Both the position numbers and the translations under genes were made by a program. From contig NZ_JAQZAO010000003.1 of NCBI RefSeq assembly GCF_028737315.1, positions 248,001 through 312,000 on the forward strand: a stretch of DNA of 64,000 nucleotides. The letters run 5' to 3'. Position 1 is the stretch's first letter. Every line of letters starts with the position of its first letter. The notes under the pieces were generated by a model that saw only the letters and a list, made by a program, of their open reading frames with translations, ran no database searches and had not been told where the DNA came from. Below are positions 48,702 to 56,109 of the stretch, piece after piece. The DNA comes from Actinomycetospora lemnae. Its GTDB lineage: Bacteria; Actinomycetota; Actinomycetes; Mycobacteriales; Pseudonocardiaceae.

Positions 48702-48854
48702 TCAGCGCCCGCCGACCAGCGCGGGCACCTGGTCGTGGAACGTGGTGGCGGCCCGGAACGCCGCGGCGGCGCTGAGCGCGTTGGCGGCGGGGACCCACGC
48801 CGCGAGCAGGCCGGCGACGGTCTCGGTGGTGATCGGCCCGTCGGGGCCGGTCAC
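48702..48854 (-). CDS. Short ORF at the end of the nitrile hydratase operon
   Basis: Fifty codons from GTG 48854, overlapping the activator stop by 4 nt (GTGA). It is helical, with TETVAGLLAAWVPAANALSA and FRAATTFHDQVPALVGGR. Third positions are G/C-rich and the coupling suggests translation. No family is recognised. Confidence 0.4.
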   Translation of the reverse strand: MTGPDGPITTETVAGLLAAWVPAANALSAAAAFRAATTFHDQVPALVGGR

Positions 48855-49282
48855 GCGCCCTGCCCGGCGGGGACGATCGCCACCGGGTCGCGCACGGCGT
48901 GGTGGTGGTCGATCGTCGAGGGCTGGTCGAGGATCTCCCGGGTCCTGGCGTCGAGCTCCTCGCCGGTCACCCAGCCCTTGCTGCGGGCGAGCTCCTCGAG
49001 CGCGGCCAGCCACCGCTCGTAGTAGCTCCACTGCTCGAGGTCGGACTGCGCAGCCTCCCAGCGCTCGATCGCGCCGATCAGCTCGGCCTGGAACTCCTCC
49101 CAGGGGAAGCCGAGCCGCTCGTGCAGGGCGACGGTCATCGCGAACGCCCGGATCTCCCAGGCCTGGTCGAAGGCCACCTCGCCGTCGTGGCGCGGGATCC
49201 GGTCGTTGAACGGCAGGACGTCGACCAGCGAGTCCACGCGCGGCTTGGTGTCCGGCGAGGGCCGTTCGTTGATCGTCTGCAC
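48851..49282 (-). CDS. Nitrile hydratase activator/accessory protein
   Basis: A 143-residue protein like the P14K/NhlE-type activator and the beta-subunit N-terminal fold: DGEVAFDQAWEIRAFAMTVA, LHERLGFPWEEFQAELIGAI and SYYERWLAALEELARSKGWV, TGEELDARTREI. Family knowledge: in cobalt-type systems it forms a complex with the alpha subunit and delivers cobalt by subunit exchange (self-subunit swapping). GTG 49282 lies 1 nt after the alpha stop, with GGAGGG before it. Fourth gene of the amidase-beta-alpha-activator operon. Confidence 0.88.
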   Translation of the reverse strand: MQTINERPSPDTKPRVDSLVDVLPFNDRIPRHDGEVAFDQAWEIRAFAMTVALHERLGFPWEEFQAELIGAIERWEAAQSDLEQWSYYERWLAALEELARSKGWVTGEELDARTREILDQPSTIDHHHAVRDPVAIVPAGQGA

Positions 49283-49283
49283 G

Positions 49284-49916
49284 TCAGCCCTCCGGGTGGC
49301 GGACGTCGCCGACACCGATCATGGAGTCGCGGGTGACGAGCCCCGCCAGCTGCTCCTCGGTCCAGCCCTCCGTGCCCTCGGGCCGCATCGGGAGCACGAA
49401 GTAGCGCAGCTCGGCGCTGGAGTCCCACACCCGGACCTCGACGCTCTCGGGCAGGTCGAGCCCGAACTCCTTCATCACCCCACGGGGGTCGCGCACCGCG
49501 CGGGCCCGGTAGGCGGGGTACTTGTACCAGTTCGGGGGCAGGCCCAGCACCGGCCAGGGGTAGCAGGAGCAGAGCGTGCAGACGACGAGGTGGTGGACGT
49601 CCGGGGTGTTCTCGAGCGCGGTCATCTCCTCGCCCTGCATGCCGGAGAAGCCGAGCTCCTTGCAGGCCTCGGTGGCGTCGGCGAGGAGCCGCGCCTTGAA
49701 CTCCGGGTCCGTCCAGGCCTTCGCGACGACCTGGGCGCCGAGCTGCGGGCCGACCTCGTTCTCGTAGACCGAGGACATGTAGTCGATGGCGTCGGTGCCG
49801 ATGATCCCCTTCTCGACCAGGATCGACTCCATCGCCTTGGCCCGGGCGGCCAGCTCCTCGTCGCTGTGCTTGGCCAGGCCCTCGACGGGCTGGATCTTCT
49901 GCTGCGTCGACGTCAT
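49284..49916 (-). CDS. nthA: Nitrile hydratase alpha subunit, cobalt type
   Basis: A 210-residue subunit. The metal centre is [20 protein letters not shown], where Cys 113, Cys 116, Ser 117 and Cys 118 bind the metal; Thr 114 and Tyr 119 mark the cobalt type, whereas the iron type reads C-S-L-C-S-C-T. Residues after it ([20 protein letters not shown]) are family-typical. The enzyme hydrates nitriles to amides in the cytoplasm as an alpha-beta heterotetramer. ATG 49916 with AAGGGA upstream. Beta is upstream in the operon (order beta-alpha), usual for cobalt enzymes. Confidence 0.95.
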   Translation of the reverse strand: MTSTQQKIQPVEGLAKHSDEELAARAKAMESILVEKGIIGTDAIDYMSSVYENEVGPQLGAQVVAKAWTDPEFKARLLADATEACKELGFSGMQGEEMTALENTPDVHHLVVCTLCSCYPWPVLGLPPNWYKYPAYRARAVRDPRGVMKEFGLDLPESVEVRVWDSSAELRYFVLPMRPEGTEGWTEEQLAGLVTRDSMIGVGDVRHPEG

Positions 49917-49952
49917 GTCGGCGTCCCTTCGATGCGTGTGGGGGAGGGGCGG

Positions 49953-50633
49953 TCAGGGGGTGGTGAGGTAGGGCTCCCACAGGTCGATGTGCAGCACCGT
50001 GTTCGCCGCCCCGGGCTCGTCGCCCCAGAGGTCGGCGGCGTCGAACTTCACCGTGTAGAGGTGCTGCGGGTCGTCGCCGAGCCCCGAGGCACTGGAGTCC
50101 GGGTAGACGTAGGTGCCGTGGGCGTGGGTGATCTCCCCGACGTGCCCGCGCACGTAGCCGGCGCGGCGGGTGTGGGTCGTCGAGGCGTCGGGCCGGACGC
50201 GCACCCTGTCGCCCACCCGGAACGCCGGCGCGATGTCGGCCTCGCGGCGGGCGTCCATCCCCGTCGGGATGAGCTGCTTGAGGGTCTCGACGAGCTCGGG
50301 CTTCGAGGCCTTGGGCGCCCCCTCCTCGGGGTGGGCCAGGTAGTGCTGCGTGCGCCGCTCGAGCTCCTCCGGGTCGAAGATCCCGGCGTGGGTGCCGTGG
50401 TGGATCATCGAGTGCATCCAGTGCTCGTAGTAGCGCGAGGTCAGGTACTCCGCCGCGGGGATCTGCTCCATGCCGTGGCGGAACTGGTCGATGTTGAAGG
50501 CCCCGGCCAGGGCCATGGCCGGGAACATCGTGAGGACGCTGCGCTCCCACGCCGACCCGAAGACGGGCTCGTCGTCGGGGTGGACGACCGGGCCGTGTCC
50601 CTGCTTGCCGCCGAGGTCGTGGATTCCGTCCAT
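49953..50633 (-). CDS. nthB: Nitrile hydratase beta subunit
   Basis: A 226-residue subunit beginning MDGIHDLGGKQGHGPVVHPD, the diagnostic beta start, with FGSAWERSVLTMFPAMALAG, YYEHWMHSMIHHGTHAGIFD, and the C-terminal SH3-like barrel FRVGDRVRVRPDASTTHTRR and GYVRGHVGEITHAHGTYVYP. The Arg residues that contact the alpha metal site are present in this region. It pairs with nthA, 36 nt downstream. ATG 50633 is preceded by GGGAGG at 9-nt spacing. The amidase gene is 58 nt upstream on the same strand. Confidence 0.95.
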   Translation of the reverse strand: MDGIHDLGGKQGHGPVVHPDDEPVFGSAWERSVLTMFPAMALAGAFNIDQFRHGMEQIPAAEYLTSRYYEHWMHSMIHHGTHAGIFDPEELERRTQHYLAHPEEGAPKASKPELVETLKQLIPTGMDARREADIAPAFRVGDRVRVRPDASTTHTRRAGYVRGHVGEITHAHGTYVYPDSSASGLGDDPQHLYTVKFDAADLWGDEPGAANTVLHIDLWEPYLTTP

Positions 50634-50691
50634 CGGTGATGCCTCCCTGTGGGGTCGGTCGAGGTCGGGTCGGTCGGGGTCCGGGTGCGGC

Positions 50692-52236
50692 TCAGGCGGG
50701 GACGGCGCTCTGCGAGGGCGCCGGGAAGCCTCCGACGGCCTGCTCGAAGGCCTGCGCGGCGCGCAGCACGGTGGCGTCCTCGAACCGGCGGCCGACCAGC
50801 ATCATCCCGACGGGCAGCCCCTCGGAAAGGCCTGCGGGCACCGAGATCGCCGGGTGGCCCGTGACGTCGAAGGGGCAGGTGTTGCCCAGCATCTCCAGGG
50901 CGCGGGCGAGGATCTCCGGGGGCCGGGCGTCCGCGGCCGGGCGGACCGTGGGCCGCAGGGGCAGCGTGGGCATGACCAGCATGTCCACGTCGGCGAGGGC
51001 CGCGTCGTAGGCCGCGGAGAGCTTCGGGGCCAGGTTCTGGGCCATCGCGTAGTACTTGCCGTGCCCGGTCTGCAGGCCGTACCGGCCGGCCAGGAGGACC
51101 AGCGTCACCGTCACCGCGAACCGCGTGCCGTCCTCGGCCCAGCGCGTGCCGAAGTGGTCCATCAGCGCGGGGTCGTAGTGACCCTTCCAGTTCAGGCCGT
51201 ACCCGAAGTTGTCGATCATCTGCGAGCAGGCCCCCTCGCTCGCGACGACGTCCCAGATCTTCGGCGCGTGGAGGTGCCACGGCACCGAGACCTCGCTGAC
51301 CGCCATGCCGGCGTCGGAGAGCGCGGTGATCGCCGAGCGGACCGTGTCGTCCACCTCCGGCTCGGACTCGTCGCGTCCGAAGCCCTCGCGCAGGACGCCC
51401 ACCCGCAGGCCCGACCCACCGGCGTCGAGCGCGGCGAGGTAGTCGTCCGGCACGAGGCCGGCCGGCTGGCGGGGGTCGCGACCGTCGGGTCCCGCGATGA
51501 CCGAGAGCATCAGCGCCGCGTCGCGCACGGTGCGTGTCATCGGGCCGACGTGGTCGATGGTGGCCTCGATGGGGAAGGCACCGGTGTAGGGGACGAGGCC
51601 CCAGGTGGGCTTGTGCCCGACGAGGCCGCAGTTGGCGGCGGGGATGCGGATCGAGCCGCCCTGGTCGCCGCCCGTGGCCATGTCGACGTGCCCGCCCGCG
51701 ACGAGCGCGCCGCTGCCGCTCGAGGACGCGCCGGCGGTCCGGGTGGTGTCCCACGGGTTCTCGACGTGCCCGGTGCTGGCGGTGATCGAGGCGCCGGAGA
51801 AGCAGAGGTCCTCGCAGACCGCCTTGCCCGTGATCGTGGCGCCCGCGTCGAGCAGCCGCGTCACGATGGTCGCGTCCTCGGCGGGCACGTAGCCCTCGAC
51901 CAGCGCCGACCCGTTGGTCATCGGCACGCCGGCGACCGCGGTGTTGTCCTTGACCGCCACCGTCCGCCCGGCGAGCGGGCCGGTGGACGACCCGGTGATC
52001 GAGGTCGTGACGTACCAGGCGTTGTAGGGGTTCTCGCCCGGCTCGGGTCGCGACCACGCGCGCTGCGGGGCGCTCGGGGCGGCCTCGGCCCGGTAGAGCT
52101 CCTCCACGGCGTTCCAGGAGCCGAGCAGCCCCTGCACCACCGGCGCGTACTCGTCGACCTCGTCCCTCGACAGCCCGAGCCCGTAGTGCTCGGCGACCTT
52201 CTCCAGCGCGGCGCGGTCCGGGTCGGGGAGGGGCAT
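50692..52236 (-). CDS. Amidase signature family enzyme (nitrile-pathway amidase)
   Basis: A 514-residue Ser-cisSer-Lys amidase. Catalytic Lys 96 is in LAGRTVAVKDNTAVAGVPMT; cis-Ser 171 is in TRTAGASSSGSGALVAGGHV, and nucleophile Ser 195 in GGDQGGSIRIPAANCGLVGH. It hydrolyses amides to acid and ammonia, the second step after nitrile hydratase. It is the first gene of the operon, and its Rhodococcus counterpart lies beside nitrile hydratase too. ATG 52236 follows AAGGAG at 8-nt spacing. The upstream region at 52328 holds the promoter and operator of the whole operon. Confidence 0.93.
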   Translation of the reverse strand: MPLPDPDRAALEKVAEHYGLGLSRDEVDEYAPVVQGLLGSWNAVEELYRAEAAPSAPQRAWSRPEPGENPYNAWYVTTSITGSSTGPLAGRTVAVKDNTAVAGVPMTNGSALVEGYVPAEDATIVTRLLDAGATITGKAVCEDLCFSGASITASTGHVENPWDTTRTAGASSSGSGALVAGGHVDMATGGDQGGSIRIPAANCGLVGHKPTWGLVPYTGAFPIEATIDHVGPMTRTVRDAALMLSVIAGPDGRDPRQPAGLVPDDYLAALDAGGSGLRVGVLREGFGRDESEPEVDDTVRSAITALSDAGMAVSEVSVPWHLHAPKIWDVVASEGACSQMIDNFGYGLNWKGHYDPALMDHFGTRWAEDGTRFAVTVTLVLLAGRYGLQTGHGKYYAMAQNLAPKLSAAYDAALADVDMLVMPTLPLRPTVRPAADARPPEILARALEMLGNTCPFDVTGHPAISVPAGLSEGLPVGMMLVGRRFEDATVLRAAQAFEQAVGGFPAPSQSAVPA

Positions 52237-52327
52237 GGGGCGTGCTCCTTCGGGGTGGTCGGGATCGAGCCGGGATCGTGCGGCGGCTCCTGTGACCTGG
52301 CGCACGCTAGGAAGCCCGACCCCAATA

Positions 52328-52353
52328 TGTCAATGCGGATGAACGCATCAACA
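52328..52353 (-). promoter_or_regulatory. Promoter with overlapping operator of the nitrile operon
   Basis: TGTCAATGCG (52328-52337) and CGCATCAACA (52344-52353) form a 10-bp inverted repeat with two mismatches around GATGAA. On the minus strand the left arm contains TTGACA, a -35, followed 18 nt later by TAGCGT as -10. Binding at the palindrome would cover the -35. Start of the amidase gene is 91 nt away. Confidence 0.65.
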
Positions 52354-52495
52354 GGTTCCGATCACGTGACGGCGTTGCCGCCGCGTTGCGGCGTGCCCGG
52401 ATGGTGTGTCGTGCCCCGCCGAACGCGACGACGACCATCGACATGTAGAGGTCGGGAGCCTTAGCGTCGGCCCGCCCGTCGTCGAAGGAGGCTCC

Positions 52496-53596
52496 GTGAC
52501 GTCAGCCGTCGCCGCGGTACCGAGGTGGACGTCGCGTGAGCGCCTGCAGCTCTCGGCGATCGTCGCCGTGATCGCCGCGCTGCACGTGGTCGGGTGGACG
52601 CTCTACCTGTCGCTGACCTCGGGCCCGCTCGGTGCCGGGGCGTTCGCCGGCGCCGGCGTCCTGGCCTACGTCCTCGGCGTCCGGCACGCCTTCGACGCCG
52701 ACCACATCGCCGCCATCGACGACACCACGCGGTTGATGGTCCAGCGCGGTCGGCGCCCGGTCGGCGTCGGCTTCTTCTTCGCCATGGGGCACTCGTCGGT
52801 CGTCGTGGTGCTCTCGCTGGTCGTCGCCGCCGCGGCCGGCGCCGCGGTCACCAACGGGACGATCGACCGGTGGCGCGAGGTCGGCGGCGCCGTCTCGACC
52901 GTCGTCGCCATGGTCTTCCTCGGCCTCGTCGCGGTGCTCAACGCGCTCGTCCTCAAGGGCGTCGTCGGGTCGTGGTTCGACCTGCGCGCCGGCCGGCTCG
53001 ACGAGGCCGACCTCGAGCGGCAGCTGCTCGATCGGGGCGTGGTCAACCGCGTCCTCGGCGGCCGCGCCCGGACGCTGATCAAGCACTCCTGGCACATGTA
53101 CCCGCTGGGCGTCCTGTTCGGTCTCGGGCTCGAGACCGCCTCGGAGGTCACCCTGCTCACGCTGTCGGCGACCACGGCGTCGACCACGGGCGGTGCGGCC
53201 GGCGGAGCGCCGTTGGTGGCCGCCCTGACGCTGCCGCTGCTCTTCGCCGCCGGCATGAGCGCGTTCGACACCGTCGACGGCGTCCTCATGTCGGCGGCCT
53301 ACGCGTGGTCGAACCGCAACCCCGCGCGGCGGCTCTTCTACAACATCGCCACCACGGCGGCGACCGTGACCGTCGCCGGGTTCATCGCGAGCGTCTACCT
53401 CGCCGGCGTGCTGGCCGACGACCTCGGGATGACCGCCCTGGCGGGCTACGCCGGGCTCGCCGACGAGTTCGAGCTGCTCGGCTACGTCATCGTCGGGTTC
53501 TTCGTCGTCGTGTGGGGCGGGGCCGCCCTCATCTGGCGCTTCGGGGGCTTCGACGCCCGCCACCCGTCACGATCGGCGGAGACGGCGGCGTCGTGA
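52496..53596 (+). CDS. nhlF: Nickel/cobalt transporter, NhlF-like (NiCoT family)
   Basis: A 366-residue protein with eight membrane segments. The signature GVRHAFDADHIAAIDDTTRL (H-A-x-D-A-D-H-I) in TM2 binds the metal, and FFFAMGHSSVVVVLSLVVAA and LFGLGLETASEVTLLTLSAT (G-x-E-T-x-S-E-x-x-L) complete the NiCoT pattern. NhlF of Rhodococcus imports cobalt for nitrile hydratase; its place beside a cobalt-type enzyme supports that role. GTG 52496 with GAAGGAGG 5 nt upstream. Its 3' end overlaps the convergent sensor gene by 68 nt. Confidence 0.93.
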   Translation: MTSAVAAVPRWTSRERLQLSAIVAVIAALHVVGWTLYLSLTSGPLGAGAFAGAGVLAYVLGVRHAFDADHIAAIDDTTRLMVQRGRRPVGVGFFFAMGHSSVVVVLSLVVAAAAGAAVTNGTIDRWREVGGAVSTVVAMVFLGLVAVLNALVLKGVVGSWFDLRAGRLDEADLERQLLDRGVVNRVLGGRARTLIKHSWHMYPLGVLFGLGLETASEVTLLTLSATTASTTGGAAGGAPLVAALTLPLLFAAGMSAFDTVDGVLMSAAYAWSNRNPARRLFYNIATTAATVTVAGFIASVYLAGVLADDLGMTALAGYAGLADEFELLGYVIVGFFVVVWGGAALIWRFGGFDARHPSRSAETAAS

Positions 53597-55016
53597 CGAC
53601 GTCGTCGATGTGCAGCTCGGCGCGCGAGGCGACGGCGGTGTAGAGCGACGGCGCGACGAGGGTGCGCGCCCCGACGGCGTCGCAGCCCGCGCTGGTCCGG
53701 GTGAGCAGGGCGCGGGCGTGGGCCTCCGCTCGGCCGTCCGGGTCGCGGTGGAGGACGCGCGCGTACTGGTGGATGGCCTCGTAGACGGTCTCGGACAGCG
53801 TCGTGATGGGCGGGGCCCACGGGCCGTGCGCGGAGCGGTAGCGGGAGAGCAGCTCGCCGTTGCCGTCCGCCGGCCCGTCCTGGAAGTAGGCGAGCGCGGT
53901 CCGCAGGCCCTCCGCCGCCCGCTCCCCGATGTGCGACAGCGTGGACTCGTCGAGGACCAGCGACGCGGCCTGCACGGTCTGCCGCAGGCCCGCGGCCTCG
54001 GACTGCCGCTGGAAGGCGACCTCGCTCTCGCCGTTGAGCGACGACAGCAGGAGGTCCGCGCCCGACCGCTGGACCGCCTCGATGACGGTGGCGAAGTCGG
54101 TGGCGCCGATCGGCGCGAGGCGCTCCCCGGCGACGTGGCCGCCGGCCCGCGCGATCGCGGCGCGCGCGTCGGCGTGCGCGCCGGTCGACCAGACGTAGCT
54201 GTGGCCGACGAGGAACCACCGCCGGGCGCCCGAGGCCCGCATCATCGGCGCGATCAGCGCCTCGACCTGCGTGCGCGGTCGCTCGGCGAGCCGGATCGCC
54301 CGGGGCGTCTCGCCGCCGCCCTCGTTGATGACCGAGTGCACCAGGAGGACGTCCGTGAGCGCGAGCGCGTCGCGGGCGGCCTCGAAGCTCGCCGAGGTGC
54401 AGTTGACGAAGATCGCCCGGCAGCCCAGGCGCGCCATCCGGCGGGCCTCGCGGGCGGCCTGGTCGGGGTCCGTGGCGTCGTCGGCGGTGAGCAGGGCGAG
54501 CCGGCGCCCGGCGACGCCGCCGTCGGCGTTCACCTCGGCGACGGCGAGCTCCGCCATGGCCTGCGAGGACGCGGCGAAGACGGCGCCGGCGCCGGACATC
54601 GTGCTGAGGGCGCCGATGCGGACGGCCTGGTCGTCGTCGGGCTCGGGCAGGGGGATGCCGGCGCGGTGCATCAGCCAGTCGACCCCGGACGGCGGCAGCG
54701 TCATCTGCACGACGACGCGGGTGCGTCGTGGGCCGGCCCCCCGGAAGCGCAGCACCAGCCGGCCGCGCCAGGGTTGGGTGTGCTCGATCTCGACCCGGGC
54801 GCCCGGGACGACCCTGGAGAAGCGGCCGAGGATCGACAGGTCGCCGCCGAGCCCGCGCCCGTCGGCGGGCAGGTGGAGGCTGACGGCCGCACCCGGCACG
54901 ACGCGGTCGCACCGCGCGCCGAACAGCCACCCCGGGGCCTCCGGGTCGCCGAACAGCGCGAACGCCCGCTCGACCGGGAGGTCGACGACCCGGTCGGCCG
55001 CCACGAACGTGGTCAC
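53529..55016 (-). CDS. SRPBCC - amide-sensor (AmiC/NhlC-like periplasmic-binding fold) fusion regulator
   Basis: A 495-residue protein with two parts. Residues about 1-125 form an SRPBCC/START-like domain (ADRVVDLPVERAFALFGDPE, FSRVVPGARVEIEHTQPWRG). From about 130 a type I periplasmic binding fold begins: RIGALSTMSGAGAVFAASSQ, AELAVAEVNADGGVAGRRLA, VHSVINEGGGETPRAIRLAE, GHSYVWSTGAHADARAAIAR, resembling AmiC and the NhlC/NhhC regulators of nitrile hydratase genes. There is no signal peptide, so it senses in the cytoplasm. The upstream ArsR gene ends 15 nt before its start, forming an operon. In Rhodococcus J1 the NhlC/NhlD pair regulates nhlBA. ATG or GTG at 55016 lies just after that stop. 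Confidence 0.85.
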   Translation of the reverse strand: MTTFVAADRVVDLPVERAFALFGDPEAPGWLFGARCDRVVPGAAVSLHLPADGRGLGGDLSILGRFSRVVPGARVEIEHTQPWRGRLVLRFRGAGPRRTRVVVQMTLPPSGVDWLMHRAGIPLPEPDDDQAVRIGALSTMSGAGAVFAASSQAMAELAVAEVNADGGVAGRRLALLTADDATDPDQAAREARRMARLGCRAIFVNCTSASFEAARDALALTDVLLVHSVINEGGGETPRAIRLAERPRTQVEALIAPMMRASGARRWFLVGHSYVWSTGAHADARAAIARAGGHVAGERLAPIGATDFATVIEAVQRSGADLLLSSLNGESEVAFQRQSEAAGLRQTVQAASLVLDESTLSHIGERAAEGLRTALAYFQDGPADGNGELLSRYRSAHGPWAPPITTLSETVYEAIHQYARVLHRDPDGRAEAHARALLTRTSAGCDAVGARTLVAPSLYTAVASRAELHIDDVVTTPPSPPIVTGGGRRSPRSAR

Positions 55017-55031
55017 CGCGGGCTCGCGCCC

Positions 55032-55385
55032 TCAGCCGGCGCCGCGCCCGCGGTCCTCCGGCTCGGCGTCGGACGCCCGGGGCGTGGAGGTCTCGACCGC
55101 GTCGAGACCGGCGTGCAGCAGGGACTGCAGGTAGGTGAACGCGTCGCGCGCGGTGCCCTCGCGGTCGAGCGAGTAGTACCGGTTGCGGCCGCTCTTGCGC
55201 TCGATGACCACCCCACTCGTGCGCAGCACGCGCAGGTGGCTGGAGACCGTCGTCCGCCCCACGGCGTCGATGTGCGCCACGATCTCGCCGACGCTGAGCT
55301 CGCCCTCCTCGCCGAGGACGTTGAGGATGCGACGACGAATCCGGTCCGACAGGGCGTCGAACGCGAGGTTCTCGTTGGCTTCCAC
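55032..55385 (-). CDS. ArsR-family repressor, NhlD-like
   Basis: A 117-residue winged-helix repressor. FDALSDRIRRRILNVLGEEG is the first helix, ELSVGEIVAHIDAVGRTTVS and SHLRVLRTSGVVIERKSGRN the recognition helix and RYYSLDRE the wing. No cysteine metal-binding motif is present, so it is not a metal sensor. It is co-transcribed with the AmiC-like fusion. In the Rhodococcus L-type nitrile hydratase cluster the repressor NhlD has MerR/CadC/ArsR-like similarity and the AmiC-like NhlC relieves it. GTG 55385 starts the protein; an operator-like repeat lies just upstream. Confidence 0.88.
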   Translation of the reverse strand: MEANENLAFDALSDRIRRRILNVLGEEGELSVGEIVAHIDAVGRTTVSSHLRVLRTSGVVIERKSGRNRYYSLDREGTARDAFTYLQSLLHAGLDAVETSTPRASDAEPEDRGRGAG

Positions 55386-55403
55386 GGCGGAACACTAACA
55401 TCT

Positions 55404-55419
55404 GTCGACGTGCATCGAC
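55404..55419. promoter_or_regulatory. Operator-like repeat upstream of the ArsR gene
   Basis: GTCGA (55404-55408) and TCGAC (55415-55419) are a 5-bp inverted repeat around CGTGCA. It lies 19 nt before the ArsR start, near a possible minus-strand -10 TAGTGT. Confidence 0.4.
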
Positions 55420-55540
55420 TCATCGTCGAGCCTCGGGAGCCATGAGGTCGCCCCTCTCCTCGACGTGCTGCGCGCGTGCCCGGGATTCTGCCGCACCGAC
55501 CCGGTCGACACCGCTGTCCGCGCTCCGCTGCTGCGACGGA

Positions 55541-55562
55541 GCCCCGGCGCGACACCCGGGGC
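55541..55562 (+). other. Stem-loop in the lrp leader
   Basis: GCCCCGG and CCGGGGC form a perfect 7-bp stem with an 8-nt loop, 46 nt before the Lrp start. It may be a leader structure, an operator or a leftover terminator of upstream transcription; it cannot be decided. Confidence 0.3.
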
Positions 55563-55608
55563 GGATGTCCGCGACGGCTACGCTGCGTCGAACCGGAGAG
55601 GGGTGCGG

Positions 55609-56109
55609 ATGGCCGAGCGCGACGGACCGCGGCGGGTCGACCACGTCGACCGTCAGCTGCTCGGTCTCCTCAGCGCGGACCCGCGGGCGTCGGCGCGCAA
55701 GCTCTCCCGCGAGATCGGCATGTCCCCGGGCGCCGTGGGCGAGCGTCTGGAGCGGCTGCAGGAGCGCGGGGTCATCCGCGGGTTCAGCCTCGACGTCGAC
55801 CCGTCGGCGCTCGGGTTCGGTCTCGAGGTGCTCGTCGCCATCGAGCTGCGCCAGGGCAGCCCGGTCGAGAACACGATCGACCTGCTCTGGGGCATCGAGG
55901 AGGTCCGGGCGATCCAGCTGGTCACCGGCCGGTGGGACCTCGTGCTGTCGCTGCTGGTCCGCGACCAGCACCACCTGCGCGAGGTGCTGCTCGGCGCCGT
56001 GTGGTCGGTGGCCGACTTCCAGCACAGCGAGACGATGATCATCCTCGACCGCCGCCAGCGGGTGGCGATGGACCGGCCGCCGGCGGGCGACGGGTCAGTC
56101 GAGGAGTAG
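55609..56109 (+). CDS. Lrp/AsnC family transcriptional regulator (BkdR-like)
   Basis: A 166-residue regulator. The HTH is VDRQLLGLLSADPRASARKL and SREIGMSPGAVGERLERLQE, RGVIRGFSLDVDPSALGFGL ends the wing; the RAM-type effector domain follows (LEVLVAIELRQGSPVENTID, DLVLSLLVRDQHHLREVLLG). ATG 55609 with GGAGAGGGG upstream. It overlaps the end of the convergent bkdC gene by 15 nt, and Lrp-type BkdR proteins activate branched-chain ketoacid dehydrogenase operons in response to branched-chain amino acids, so it is probably the regulator of the bkd genes. Confidence 0.9.
   Translation: MAERDGPRRVDHVDRQLLGLLSADPRASARKLSREIGMSPGAVGERLERLQERGVIRGFSLDVDPSALGFGLEVLVAIELRQGSPVENTIDLLWGIEEVRAIQLVTGRWDLVLSLLVRDQHHLREVLLGAVWSVADFQHSETMIILDRRQRVAMDRPPAGDGSVEE

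Noticed and set aside
49550..49580. Iron-type nitrile hydratase
   Set aside because: The metal motif has Thr and Tyr at the diagnostic positions, which fits the cobalt type.
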